From Entonaema liquescens (Eukaryota > Ascomycota > Sordariomycetes > Xylariales > Xylariaceae): 64,000 nucleotides of DNA. Positions within the stretch are counted from its first letter, which is position 1; each line of letters begins with the position of its first letter. Made by a program: the position numbers and the translations under genes. The notes beneath the pieces were generated by a model that was not told the DNA's origin, ran no database searches, and saw only the letters and a program-made list of their open reading frames with translations. Where the stretch lies: contig CADCSX010000002.1 in assembly GCA_902805475.1 (NCBI GenBank), positions 3,224,001 to 3,288,000 of the forward strand. The letters are read 5' to 3'. This document shows positions 22,189 through 32,711 of the stretch, piece after piece.

Positions 22189-24194
22189 CTAATTCCTAAA
22201 TGCAACTAATATGTATACCTGAAACATATGATCTAGGGCTTCCCGATATAGGGGATGATCAAAGAACTCGGATACTCTCCGCCAAAGTGAACTTTATGCT
22301 CTCCCCGGTTCAGCTCATGCTCTGGCCGGGGTATAGACCATGCAGTAAACTCGGCAGCACTGGGATTCTTACCACCAATCTGTTGCAAAGCGTTAGCCCA
22401 TTAGTCAAATATTTCATTGCGATTGATTCCTCAAAAAGAGAGATAATAAGGAATAAGATAAAAATCCAAATAAAAGAATAGACGGAGACTTACCCTCAGA
22501 CTAATACTTTTCCCCGCATCGTAATCAACACTGATGGCCCAAATTCCGATTTCGAGCTTCACAACTGTGCCAGGGGGAATTTCTGCTGTCGCTCGTGCGG
22601 ATGGAAGGGGAAGTTAGGATGAATACTTCTCGACGGGTCCGTCTCGCGATGCGATGCTCGCAAAATCCCCATCGGTCCAGCGTATGTGTTAATGCTCTGT
22701 TGGTCCTTCTCATCAATCTCTGACATCGATTTGATTGGGGTCGCTTCAAACGGGAAGTTTAGGTGGACCAGGTCTTTGCCGTTTTTATCCTTCTTCCGCA
22801 AAATTGTGAAGACCACAAAGTCATCGCGCGAATCGCATGACAAGTAAAGTGTCACCTTTGGCAGTCCAATAAGCCTGGCTGGCTCCGAGAAGGTGTGCGT
22901 AAACTCAACCCAGCTGTTACGGTCTTCTGAGTCGTAAGACACTGTTTCGATGGCTGTCTGTGGTTGTGTGCTTAGTTTTCCATTGCCAGATAGAAAATGT
23001 TCTTGATAATATGTGTTTGGGACTGGGTAGTCAGGTAGGACAATATCGTGGACAGGGTGATTATCTCCGTACTTCAGGGTGGCCCAGCGTACTTTGGGCG
23101 TGTCCCATTCCCAGCCATTGTCGACCCCACGTAGGTAACGGTCGAAGAAGGTGGTGAGATAATCAGTGGATGCGGGAATGCTATACAGCTCAAACCACTC
23201 CTGATAGCTACCCCATTGAATCCATTTCTTATCGTGAGGAATCTCTAACCAGCCTCGAATGGCGCCCATGGTGTGCAGGCTACTAACATCTGCGCCACGG
23301 ATGTAAACCGGACATTCGATTTTGGTCATGTCGACACGTTTATCCCTCCAGAACTCATTCATAACAGGCGAGCGACGGTACATTTCCGCAAAATCCTCTA
23401 CCCCAGAATTTGAGTGCCCACGCAGAATCACTCTGGTGATAAGATCAAAATTGTGCATTGAGAACCACCCTCCTATAATGTACTGACTGTTAGTGGTGAC
23501 ATATCTAGTTTGGTACGGAGTATCATACCTCTACAGAACTGTTCCCTGTACATATCGCTGAGACCTTCCCAGGGCGCAATGGCTTTTAATGAAGGGGGAC
23601 GCTGCGCTGCTATGAACCACTGTGCAATGGCCAAATACGAATTTCCTGCCATGCCAATATTACCATTGCACCATTCCAACTTCGCAACGGCTTCGATAAC
23701 ATCGTAACCGTCTTCCGCCTCCTGTGTGCCCTGAACGCAGATGTGCCCATCGCTGTGGCCCGAGCCCCGCGCATCAACGCTAACTTAACTATAGCGTACC
23801 CCCTAGGGCACCATATGGCTGGGTCGAGGCTCTCAAACTTCTCAAGTCCGCTGAGATCAGACCGCTTGACGCATGAGTGCCATTTAGTCATAGGAAGCAT
23901 GTCAAGTGAGCTGTATTTCTTCCCGTACGGTGACCAACTCAGTATAGCAGGCACCTTCTCAGAGGAGTCCGCAGGTCGATATACATCTATATAAATACGA
24001 ACCCCATCCCATGCGACCACTTCCACATCGTGGTCTAGACGAATATCGTTCGTCAGAGCCCTGGTGTCGTCACCAAAGGGTTTAGAGCCCGAAGTGAAAA
24101 TCTGACTCTCTCCGGGGTGGAATCCCGTATAGCCATTCTCGCCAACCTTAAGCTGCTGGATCCGCTTGATAGCCGTCTGAAGTCCAATGGGCAT
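22189..24194 (-). pseudogene. broken CocE/NonD-type alpha/beta hydrolase (copy 1)
   Basis: Homologue of the intact hydrolase at 25420-27316. The ATG at 24194 (MPIGLQTAIK) begins exon 1 (24194-23529). An intron at 23528-23473 joins REQFCRG to GWFSMHN. Exon 2 runs 23472-22494, an intron 22493-22380, and a last exon 22379-22189 encodes GGKNPSAAEF through PSSLIIPLYREAL. Nucleophile motif GMAGNSYLAIAQW (GxSY), an APWEG segment and the C-terminal jelly-roll are readable. Two lesions: a 5-bp tandem duplication at 23781-23790 (TAACT twice on the plus strand) shifts the frame just after GYAIV, and removing one copy restores GYAIVSVDARGSGHS. A one-base loss in the run at 22580-22582 shifts it again before IPPGTVVKLEIGIW. 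It was probably a Xaa-Pro-dipeptidase-like or ester/amide hydrolase, now inactive. Confidence 0.85.
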
Positions 24195-25419
24195 AATGTG
24201 CGATGTTCTTAGCAGATGTGTTATTTGGTCAGCGGGTTGCCAGGTCAAGGAGAAAAAGAACAGAAATTCACTTAACAGCAAGCTCGAGTGTTAGAACAAA
24301 ACGAATATCATATCTAACGAGTGCCAGTTAGATATACTCCTTTACTCGTCTCGCAGGTAAGTAACTAAGAAGCAAGACTCAAACTGCTCCGAGGAGCATT
24401 CGGGATAAGAGCTGAGACCCCAACTCCCCCGCTTCCCGAGATCCCCTCAAACAACTTTCTTGTACCGATCCGAGGGGCGATCACGGATGGATTCCGAAGA
24501 AGCCATATTTGATATTGATGTTCTTCAAGTCGTTTAGGGTATATCAATTCAGAAAATTACAAGTGGATGACTTCCTTTTCATTGTGAGCTATCTTGGAAT
24601 GTCTCAAACCCATTGATTGACCGATGACCATTTCATGGCAGCCATGTTTGCTGCTGGCGCTGCGGGCGACGAAGAGGACGAAGGTGTTTATGCTGAACTA
24701 ACAGCGGAAACATGGGAGTTGAGCAATATGTGCAATAGTCAGTTCATAATCGGAAGCTGGCCAAAAACCTTGGCGACGACAGCATGACCGATACTCACCA
24801 GAATATCCATTATCTAGCTACCCAGGATATTCATGGGAGAATAGAGTTATATACGCTTTTGTTGATCACATCTTACAGAAACCTTTTACCATGTAATATG
24901 ATCATTGATGTAATTAATCAGATTCGGGATCATCACACAATGCAAGCCATTGAAAGAAACGGGACAGAATCTAGCGTGTATCAAAATGTATACTTCTCAT
25001 ATATACTTGAGTATCATGCGAAATCGTTGAAAAGCGAGAAACTTGATTTAACGTGGATTATTTTTCTAATTGCTTAAAGCAGATGCGGGAAGTCTTGGAG
25101 TCTCATTCGGAAATTGTTACTTTCAAGAAACAAGCAACGCGAGCGCTAAGGTATGGTTTATAATACTGAAACGGTAAAAGGTCAAGCTATAAGATGCTTT
25201 CATTCGTAGGAGAAATTAATTAGAATTAATTGAAATAGTTGTAAGTCAAGTTGACATAGTGAAATAATTTTTCTACCTTGTGGTTAGATGGGTCGTATTA
25301 ATTTAACTTTCCACTGTACCCAACATAGGCTTTCATAGACCAGTATGTTACTCGCCCGAGCACTCGGCCTTATGTCTCTGTATGATTACATTCCTACCTA
25401 TCCGTATTCTATCGACCTT
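24195..25419. other. intergenic, no secure gene
   Basis: Promoter of CocE copy 1 on the left and 3' flank of copy 2 on the right. A 97-codon plus frame at 24784-25077 is AT-rich and featureless. Confidence 0.45.
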
Positions 25420-27316
25420 TCAATTCGGAATTATCGGTAGAGTGACGTAGTTCTCAAAACGCGTACTGAAATGAATATGGTTCGTACCTTGGAATACATC
25501 AGGGGACCTTGGATACTGCGTTAGCACAAGCTTGTAGTCCACTAAAAGTAGTTCAAACTCACCTATCAACGGGATCATTATGCAAGAAGATACCGGAGCC
25601 TTGTGTGTCACCGGAAGCTACCTCGAATACGATCTTCCCCCCTTTCTCTACCACAACGTTCGTTGGCCATATCTCGATATCAACCCCATAGATCTCACCC
25701 TGTATGACTGGAAGGACGTCCCGACTAGTATAGTCCCGATGGGGTATCCACGGTTGGTGTTTTGGATGATATTCGTTAACCTTTCGGAGAGACACTCTCA
25801 GCCACCCTTTAGTCAAGGGAACGGGATCACCTGCAGTGCCAGTGTAGAATATTTCATTCCCGTTTGGTCCGATATGACGGAGGGTTACGAATAAGTCTAT
25901 GTCCTTTGGAGTAGGACCCGCTGGATCAGGGCTTACCGATACATTCAAATGTGCCGTAACGTGTCCCGTAATCTCGGTTTCTTGCTGAAAAGGTTCTGTG
26001 ACGAACTGGAGAAAAGAAGGCTTCTCGATCGTTCCTAATGCACGATATGATAGCTTGTTGCGCTCTGATGTCGACACTACCGAGCGGTTGCTGTCCAAAG
26101 CTAGGGATGGCGTCAGGAAGAACTTTGTATACTGCGTGCGTGCAATAGGCCATTCTCTCTCTTCGCGCCTGGGGTAGGCCTTTTCTTTCTCGGCATCATT
26201 GAAACCAATATCACCTTTGCGAATGACTAGACTAACCGGCGAGACCTTGCCCTCTTGAGTCCAGCCCACTCGGTCGTTCCCCTTCAAAAAGGCGTCCAGG
26301 AAACTTAATTGTATGCTAACTTCCTCCTCGTAATAGAACGGTAGATCGTGCCTCCCTGTAATCATGCGAAGATATTTGAACTTGGAACTAGAGTGTATGT
26401 AACCTTGAATGTTCCCCCTCAGGTGAAGAAGGATACCACCCCAGTTTCCAACAGAGAGAAGCGGGGTTTCGATATCTCCCATATCATACTCTTTGGAGGC
26501 ATAGTAAGTCTCGTCCCGGAAACGATTGACTCGATTGTCAATAGTTTGGTCGTTTCGATTATTAGATAGCTCCTCGTCGGTGAGATCTCCCTCAATGGTG
26601 TCCGGTCCCCAGTTGCTAGCATTCCTTCCTGGTCGTCCGTATTGGTTTGTGATAACCTGTCTATTCCACCAAAAACGAATGAAGCCGTCGGACAGGATGC
26701 CTCCATGACGGCATCTGTCCCTGTAGTAGTCCGACATACCTTCCCATGGAATTATGGCCGAGAGCCCCTTTGGTTTGCGAGCGGCTACCCGCCACTGGCT
26801 CCCAGCATAGTAGCTAATACCCAATAGTCCCACCTTGCCTGAAGACCAGTGCTGCTCTGCCGCCCACTCCACCACGTCACAGAAAGCCTCACTGGTGCCT
26901 CTAGACATGGTGTCTAAAACGCCAGGAGACTGACCCAATCCCCTCTCGTCAGCGCGTACCACGGCGTACCCATGTGCTGTCCAGAAACCCGGGTCCGGCG
27001 TTTCCCAAGCCGAATGGGCGGACTTATGTTGTGGGTTTACTTCGGAGAAAGACTTCGGGTGGAAGCTTACCCATAACAACGTTAAGTACTGAGTTAAGAA
27101 GCAACTTGGGGAATCGACTTACTCTTTATAATGAATGTCTTTCCCATATGGTCCATAGGTAACGAGAACAGGTACCTTCTCAGATGACTTTGGTCGATAA
27201 ACATTGCAGCGTACGACACCATCTTCTGACTTGAGCTTTATGGACACATTCTGCTCAAAAACATACGGAAAGCTTTCTTCGTCTACGACGTGAATCTCCT
27301 TAATCTCATTCGGCAT
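25420..27316 (-). CDS. CocE/NonD-type alpha/beta hydrolase (copy 2, intact)
   Basis: Three exons: 27316-27123, 27065-25563 and 25507-25420, giving 594 aa. The intron at 27122-27066 (GTAAGT...GGTAAG) joins DIHYK to DFHPKSFSEVNP. The intron at 25562-25508 joins DPVDR to SPDVFQGTNHIHF. Both acceptors were chosen because they restore conserved family sequence in frame. Nucleophile motif LLGISYYAGSQW (GxSYxG) follows VVRADERGLGQSPG. SAIIPWEGMSDYYRD and TGRHDLPFYYEEE (probable catalytic His) follow, and then the C-terminal beta-sandwich of the X-Pro dipeptidyl-peptidase family (VASGDTQGSGIF...LPIIPN). There is no signal peptide, so it is probably cytosolic. Substrates of fungal members (esters, amides, cocaine-like esters) are not predictable from sequence. 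It lies about 1.2 kb upstream of its broken paralogue, in the same orientation. Confidence 0.9.
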
Positions 27317-28463
27317 GGTTGTGGTCGCTAATGCAATTTCACAAATAACTGCTGGATACGCTTTCTTCGATTTCCCCTAAAGGCGATTAAGGGTTGCTCA
27401 TAGGCTTGAAAATGACGCGCTTATATTTTATGCTATGATGAGAGCCATTTACTACGTACCTCATGTCGTATTTTGAGGGGACAAGACAGCCACTTCGCGT
27501 GGAGCCGAGTCCCGACACTGAGGGGGGAAATCCGGGCGAAAAACTCGGGGAAAGTCGAATATAGCGTATCTGGCCCATTCCAACCCCAAACCTGAGACAA
27601 TTTGGACTGCTATAATTCTTGAAGCATGCGGTATGAGTTAACTGACTGGCTTTAGATGGTAAAGTAATATGCGTACAAAAAAGAAAAGAAAAGAAAAATA
27701 AGTTGTAACCAAATAACAACTGGTCAAGTATTATGACCACTTCAGTTATAAGGGTCTCAGTCATGAGAGCGCTATAATTACGGGATTAATACGCGATGCC
27801 AAGTACATGTGCCAATTTATTGACGCAAACGTCAGCTTCGTCAATCAGATCCCAACCTATTCTGTATGGCTACCTACCCTTCGCCATAAGCTTTTACTTA
27901 ACTTTCATCTAATCTATATCCTAGATTACCCAATCGTCCCAGCCCAAATCGCACTCGACTTAAATTCGCCTACACCATACCATGTGAACTTATTCACATT
28001 ACCTAAACCACAGTATATATCGCCTTCAAAACGATATCAGTTCCTCGATACAATCTTTTTCGGTACGACTTCGGCGAATATAGCGCGACTGGATAAAGCG
28101 ATGACAACTAAGCTTCCTGAGGTAAAACGCCTGAAGGAAGAACGTAACGTGCAATTCTTCGATCAAGGAGTCATAACAGGGGGCATATTGGTTCTATCTA
28201 CGGCACTGTTCGGTGCTGGCTTTCTTATATATATACCATTAGGAGTCAAATCAAGGTCGTGTAAATAGTCAAGCAGATAACTAGGTAATTATCATAGATG
28301 TCCGAGGTGTTTAGCATTGTTCTTAATCCACGTCGAGTTAATGTATATGGACGAACATAGCTGGAAAGCCATTACGCCTGTCATTACTACGTGATAAGGT
28401 AATGTAGATATCGGCTAACAATATTTACATTAACTCTAGAGACTAGTGAGGATATGATGAAGC
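27317..28463. other. intergenic, one doubtful small frame
   Basis: A plus frame at 27807-28268 ends with a Lys-rich helix and one hydrophobic segment (GGILVLSTALFGAGFLIYIPLG). It could encode a small membrane protein starting at an internal ATG near 28101, but no family or splice support was found. A poly-purine AAAAGAAAAG tract lies at about 27676-27700. Confidence 0.35.
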
Positions 28464-29069
28464 TTATCCCGATGCTGATTTCTCGGCCTTCCCTCTCCCT
28501 GGAGCTGACTTAAACTTGTCACCCCACTGATCCTCTTGTTGGAACATGGCTAGACAGGCCAGTGCGGAGGGTGAGCCATGCTCTGGATCAGCACCACCCT
28601 CTAATAGCGCCTGCACAAGCAATAAGTTAGAATGTACAAGCTTTCGAAGATTTCACTGGGTGCGGATGTCAGACCTCAATTACATCGTCCTCCTTCTTGA
28701 AAACGGCACCAGCTAAGGGACTTTGGCCCCTATCGTTGATACGGTTCGGGTCTGCCCCATGTTGAATAAGAAGCTTGACGAGATCGGCGTGTCCATGATA
28801 AGCTGCCAGCATGAGCTAAAAATAGGTGATCTATTATCAGTATTATGTATGAAACTCTTTTGCTAAGCTGTTCTTGTTAAAAAAAAGTTTGTTAATGAAT
28901 GGTTCCATACAAGTGAATCCCCTTTCTCGTTTGTTAGATTAGGAGGCAAACCAGCCGGCAGGGCCTGCTGGAATACATCAATCTCTCCCGCTCGCGCGGC
29001 ATTATACATGCGACCTGCGAATTCGATAGCCTCTGGAGGGAGGGACGCTGGCGCTGAGTCGCTGGCCAT
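28464..29069 (-). CDS. small ankyrin-repeat protein
   Basis: Three exons: 29069-28911, 28815-28675 and 28610-28464, giving 148 aa. The introns (95 and 64 bp) are phase 0, with GTATGG and GTCTGA donors. The joined protein reads MASDSAPASLPPEAIEF, then an incomplete first repeat (NAARAGEIDVFQQALPAG). A full ankyrin unit follows (LMLAAYHGHADLVKLLIQHGADPNRIND), then RGQSPLAGAVFKK, a third unit (VIEALLEGGADPEHGSPSALACL) and a basic tail (APGRGKAEKSASG). It resembles the compact fungal ankyrin proteins that act as binding adaptors or chaperones. The partner is unknown. No signal or membrane segment. It is divergent from the AUH-like gene. Confidence 0.87.
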
Positions 29070-29629
29070 TATCGAGGACGAATGATCATAGAAGCGCGAA
29101 TAGGAAGTTTCGGAGCTCAGAGGGAAGCAGTTTGCTCTTTAGGTACGTAGGCTGTCACTTCCTTTGGATAAGTTCCGGGCCGGCATGGAGTGGAGATGCT
29201 CTCGATGACATGGTCGGTACTACATAATGCCATCCCACTTTCCCTTTCGATTAACTCCGGCGTATAAGCCCGGTTCTAGCTCGTTGATTGGACGGACCTC
29301 CGGCAACACCGAGTCTACGCGGCAAGTACAAGGTGACGATTTTAAAAGCAACTAGCTTCAATTAATGCAAGATATTTGGTATATTAATATTATTATGTAT
29401 CTGACATATAGCCTTGTAACGATATATCCAATCTAATTATACCTGAGGGGACATCAGAGCCCTGGAGAGCCGCTAATAGCCGCTGTAAATCCCGTTATCG
29501 AGCCGAGATAGTGTTGATTGTGACGTCGCAAGCTCTTGTTCGCGTTCCCACTTGTTTGATATCCATCTACTTACCTCTTATCACTTTTTGGAAGCGCTTG
29601 GTTTACGACTATATCAATTGTATAGCGCA
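29070..29629. other. shared divergent promoter region
   Basis: 560 bp between the ankyrin gene (-) and the AUH-like gene (+). It probably contains both promoters. No gene was seen. Confidence 0.5.
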
Positions 29630-30679
29630 ATGCCACCACGACTCAATCCCCGATTGGCGCCGTCAGCCGTCCGTTTCTTTCGTCTCTATTCGACTGACGC
29701 CGATCCCCTCATCCGAGTTACCAACCTCAAAGCTCCAAATTCAGGCCACATTCGTGTTCTCGAGCTCAATAGACCATCTGCGCGTAATGCTATATCGAAA
29801 GCCCTTCTAGCTGCCTTACGAGCTGAAGTCGCAGATGTCCAATCGCAGTACACCTTAGATGGCCAAGAAATACCGCCTCCGCCGCGGTTTGGCGGGGCTG
29901 CTGGTGTTGATCAGAAAGGGCCTACTAGGGCTTTGATTTTGGCGAGCGCTATAGATGCGAGCTTCTGCGCTGGCGCAGATCTCAAAGAACGACGCGGCTT
30001 TACGCAGGAAGAGTGAGTATATACTGTTATTGTTAGATATTTTACATCTCGGCTCACACCTGAGATCCACTCTAGAACGGCGCAATTTTTAGCAGATCTT
30101 CGCGGTACATTCTCGTCACTGTCATCTCTCCCGATCCCTACGATTTCGGCCGTCTCATCAATTGCCCTAGGCGGCGGCCTCGAGCTCGCCCTTTGCACAC
30201 ACTTCCGAGTATTGGCCTCGACTGCGACAGTAGGTCTCCCCGAAACGCGATTAGGCATAATTCCCGGCGCCGGTGGTACCTACCGATTACCAGCGTTGAT
30301 TGGAATTTCTCGCGCCAGGGATATCATTCTTACCGGACGGCGCGTTTCTGCTCCCGAGGCGTACTTCCTGGGAATTGCCGATCGGCTAGTTGAGGTGCTG
30401 CCCGAAGACGAGCGGGACGGTGTCGCGCAGACGAATAATGGGGCCGAAGACGGACTACCAGCCAGAGCGCGGAACGCGGTTCTTTCGGAGGCGGTGAGAT
30501 TGGCGGGTGAGATCTGTGAGGGCGGTCCGATTGCCGTTAGATCTGCCCTACAGGCTGTGGGCTGGGCTAGGGAGGAAATGGAGAACGCTATGTACGAGCG
30601 CGTGGTGAAAACTGAGGACCGAGACGAGGCTTTAGAGGCCTTTAAAGATAAGAGGAAGCCCGTCTTTAAGGGGCGATGA
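29630..30679 (+). CDS. mitochondrial enoyl-CoA hydratase, methylglutaconyl-CoA hydratase-like
   Basis: Two exons (29630-30012 and 30076-30679, intron 63 bp, donor GTGAGT, acceptor TCTAG), 328 aa. The start MPPRLNPRLAPSAVRFFRLYS is Arg-rich, without acidic residues, and looks like a mitochondrial presequence. An in-frame upstream start would add a non-conserved stretch. Crotonase motifs: ASFCAGADLKER (first oxyanion-hole segment), SSIALGGGLELALC (second), GLPETRLGIIPGAGGT (catalytic Glu region), and a C-terminal helix with MYERVVKTEDRDEALEAF and KRKPVFKGR. This arrangement matches AUH-type enzymes, which hydrate 3-methylglutaconyl-CoA in leucine breakdown and can bind AU-rich RNA. A short insertion (EIPPPPRFGGAAGVDQKG) sits before the first oxyanion segment. 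Confidence 0.9.
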
Positions 30680-31943
30680 ACCCACAACACCCACGGTAGT
30701 GAACGCAATACAATATGACCGTGCACTTAGTTTAAAATACGCTTCATACCTTGGTGGAATCTTTGACCCGGCGTCCAGGGTTGTGAAGGAAAACAAAACC
30801 CACTACATCTTGTTATATGGGCAATCTGGTACTGTTTGAGTAAAACCCTTCAATGTTGGGCAATGCCTAGTAATTCTCAGTATGGCCCGTAATTACCACA
30901 CACAGTCAAGCCTCCCTCAATAGGTCTGAAGTATCCCCATCGAAACAAGCCAAACGAAGCCATCATGACTCCTCATAACCCTTCTTTTAACCTTCCGTGC
31001 TTAGTCGTCCACAACTATACACAACCACTATCATAGCACTCAATATCAACCACCGCAAACCGCAAACTACCTACCTACACAACTTTGTAAGGGATTGCCG
31101 GGAATGATAGAACAATGAAATCAATAATAACCAGAAATTTTGAACAACGATGAGTCTAGATAGTCATCTAATAAGCATTAATGAGTTGTGATAATCCGCC
31201 GTCCTCATTAAGAGGTGAAGACATCATTAAGGACTAAGGGAAGTGTTTGGTAGAGCCCCAGGTGTACTTAAATTCTACCAAACAGCCATCAAAGGTTATA
31301 GGAAACTAATGTAAAATGAGATTTGACCGTGGTATGTCATATTTACTCATCACTGGCCAGAATAATGAGTACCAATTCTCCTCTATTACTCATGTTTCCG
31401 TCAATTAATCAGTGTTCGCTCTCAATAGGTATAAAACAAGCTCCTCCGAAATATTCGTAGGCAATATCTTAATCTTTAAACTCAAATTAATCAGTCTGTG
31501 TATTCTAGCAATACTTATTCAGGGTCATTTTTCTGACTGCTATGAGTCTAACCTCAGTCTAGACTTGCCATATTGTTTCCGACTCTGATTAGCTAAGTAA
31601 CTTTGGAATTCACTATCACAAAACCCACGATGTCAACAATTTTCCGTGCCAGGTCCGTTTTCCCCATGCGATGATGTTGTGCTCTAATACCGAGCCACTC
31701 TAGATGCGTAAGTGGCGCATGCCAGCGTTCTATCCCTATGGCCAGATTGTCGTGCCGAGTCCTAACACAGGGATCTGACACTAAACGGATAATGAATCAT
31801 CGACATGACGCAAGGAAGTAAATATAATGACAGCAGCCCGCAACTTATTATAAGTACTAATACTCCTACTCTCTAGACTACACCTAGCAATCGGTCGCTT
31901 TCTTTACCATCCCATCATATGTACCAGGACTCCACCTAATGTT
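30680..31943. other. intergenic, no gene seen
   Basis: Non-coding on both strands as far as can be seen. Only short frames without domains. Confidence 0.45.
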
Positions 31944-32711
31944 ATGGCCAAAAACGAAACGCCAGAAGAGGGAGACAAAGGTATAGAACAGCCCTCATTT
32001 ATTAGCGACCACTTGCTGATTGTACTGTCTTGGGTAGTCTCTTGGAATTGGGGCGGCGGTGCTCCTGGGGGTACGGTCGCAGAAACTAAAGAGCAAGGGG
32101 CGATTGAGATCAAGACGCAGCGTGGGAATACAGTAAAAAGAAAAGCCGACAAGGACAACCCAGCGGTCCGCATTGAGCGATCGGGAAATGATGTTGTGAA
32201 AAGAGCGTCAGAACTGACTGTCGAAGAGAAGCATAAAGGTCGGCGAAGTAGTATAAAACGCAAGGCCAACGGTCAAGATCCCGAAAAAGACAACGACGAA
32301 CAAGATGAAGATGAAGAGGTCAACCTTATCTCGGATGGAACCGACGAAGGATCACATACAAGAAATAAAAATTGCAAGGAGGTAAAGAAAGGGGGTAAAG
32401 CTGCCAATAAGAAACAGAAGAAGGAACAAGACAATGTATCGAAGGAGGACGATGAAGATGGCGAGGAAGGATTTGAAGAAAGGGAAGACGCAGAGTCAGG
32501 AACGGAAGATGATGAACCTATCGATGACAACGACGTAGAGGGTAACGAACGAGAAATTGATGACAATGTGGAAGTTGGGAATAATGAACATGAAGACGTG
32601 TATGGTAAGACTAACGGTGTCGGGGCAAAGTCCAAATCCACACCCAAGAATAAAACTGGACAGCGCGTTGAGAAGCCCGTCACACGTAGTGACGACCAAG
32701 CCAAGAAATGA
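31944..32711 (+). CDS. hypothetical acidic, lysine-rich protein
   Basis: Single open frame of 255 aa with a favourable ATG context (GTTATGGCC). The N-terminal 50 residues include a Trp-rich hydrophobic patch (LLIVLSWVVSWNWGGG). The remainder is low-complexity and strongly charged: basic clusters (KRKADKDN, RRSSIKRKANG, KKGGKAANKKQKK) that could be nuclear localisation signals alternate with acidic runs (DEQDEDEEVN, EDDEDGEEGFEEREDAES, GTEDDEPIDDNDVEG). A histone-chaperone or other chromatin-associated role is conceivable from composition only. No named domain is recognised. Its antisense strand has a serine-rich open frame that is a compositional shadow. Moderate chance of being a real gene. 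Confidence 0.5.
   Translation: MAKNETPEEGDKGIEQPSFISDHLLIVLSWVVSWNWGGGAPGGTVAETKEQGAIEIKTQRGNTVKRKADKDNPAVRIERSGNDVVKRASELTVEEKHKGRRSSIKRKANGQDPEKDNDEQDEDEEVNLISDGTDEGSHTRNKNCKEVKKGGKAANKKQKKEQDNVSKEDDEDGEEGFEEREDAESGTEDDEPIDDNDVEGNEREIDDNVEVGNNEHEDVYGKTNGVGAKSKSTPKNKTGQRVEKPVTRSDDQAKK

Noticed and set aside
17707..27316. Complete secondary-metabolite biosynthetic cluster
   Set aside because: No polyketide synthase, NRPS, terpene cyclase or prenyltransferase motif was seen here or nearby, so only a tailoring/catabolic group is supported.
27676..27700. A/G-rich AAAAGAAAAG tract as a retroelement poly(A) tail
   Set aside because: No reverse-transcriptase or target-site duplication could be found next to it; treated as simple sequence.
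27807..28268. 153-codon plus-strand frame with one hydrophobic segment
   Set aside because: The first two thirds look like translated non-coding DNA. Only the last 55 residues could be a membrane peptide, without other support.
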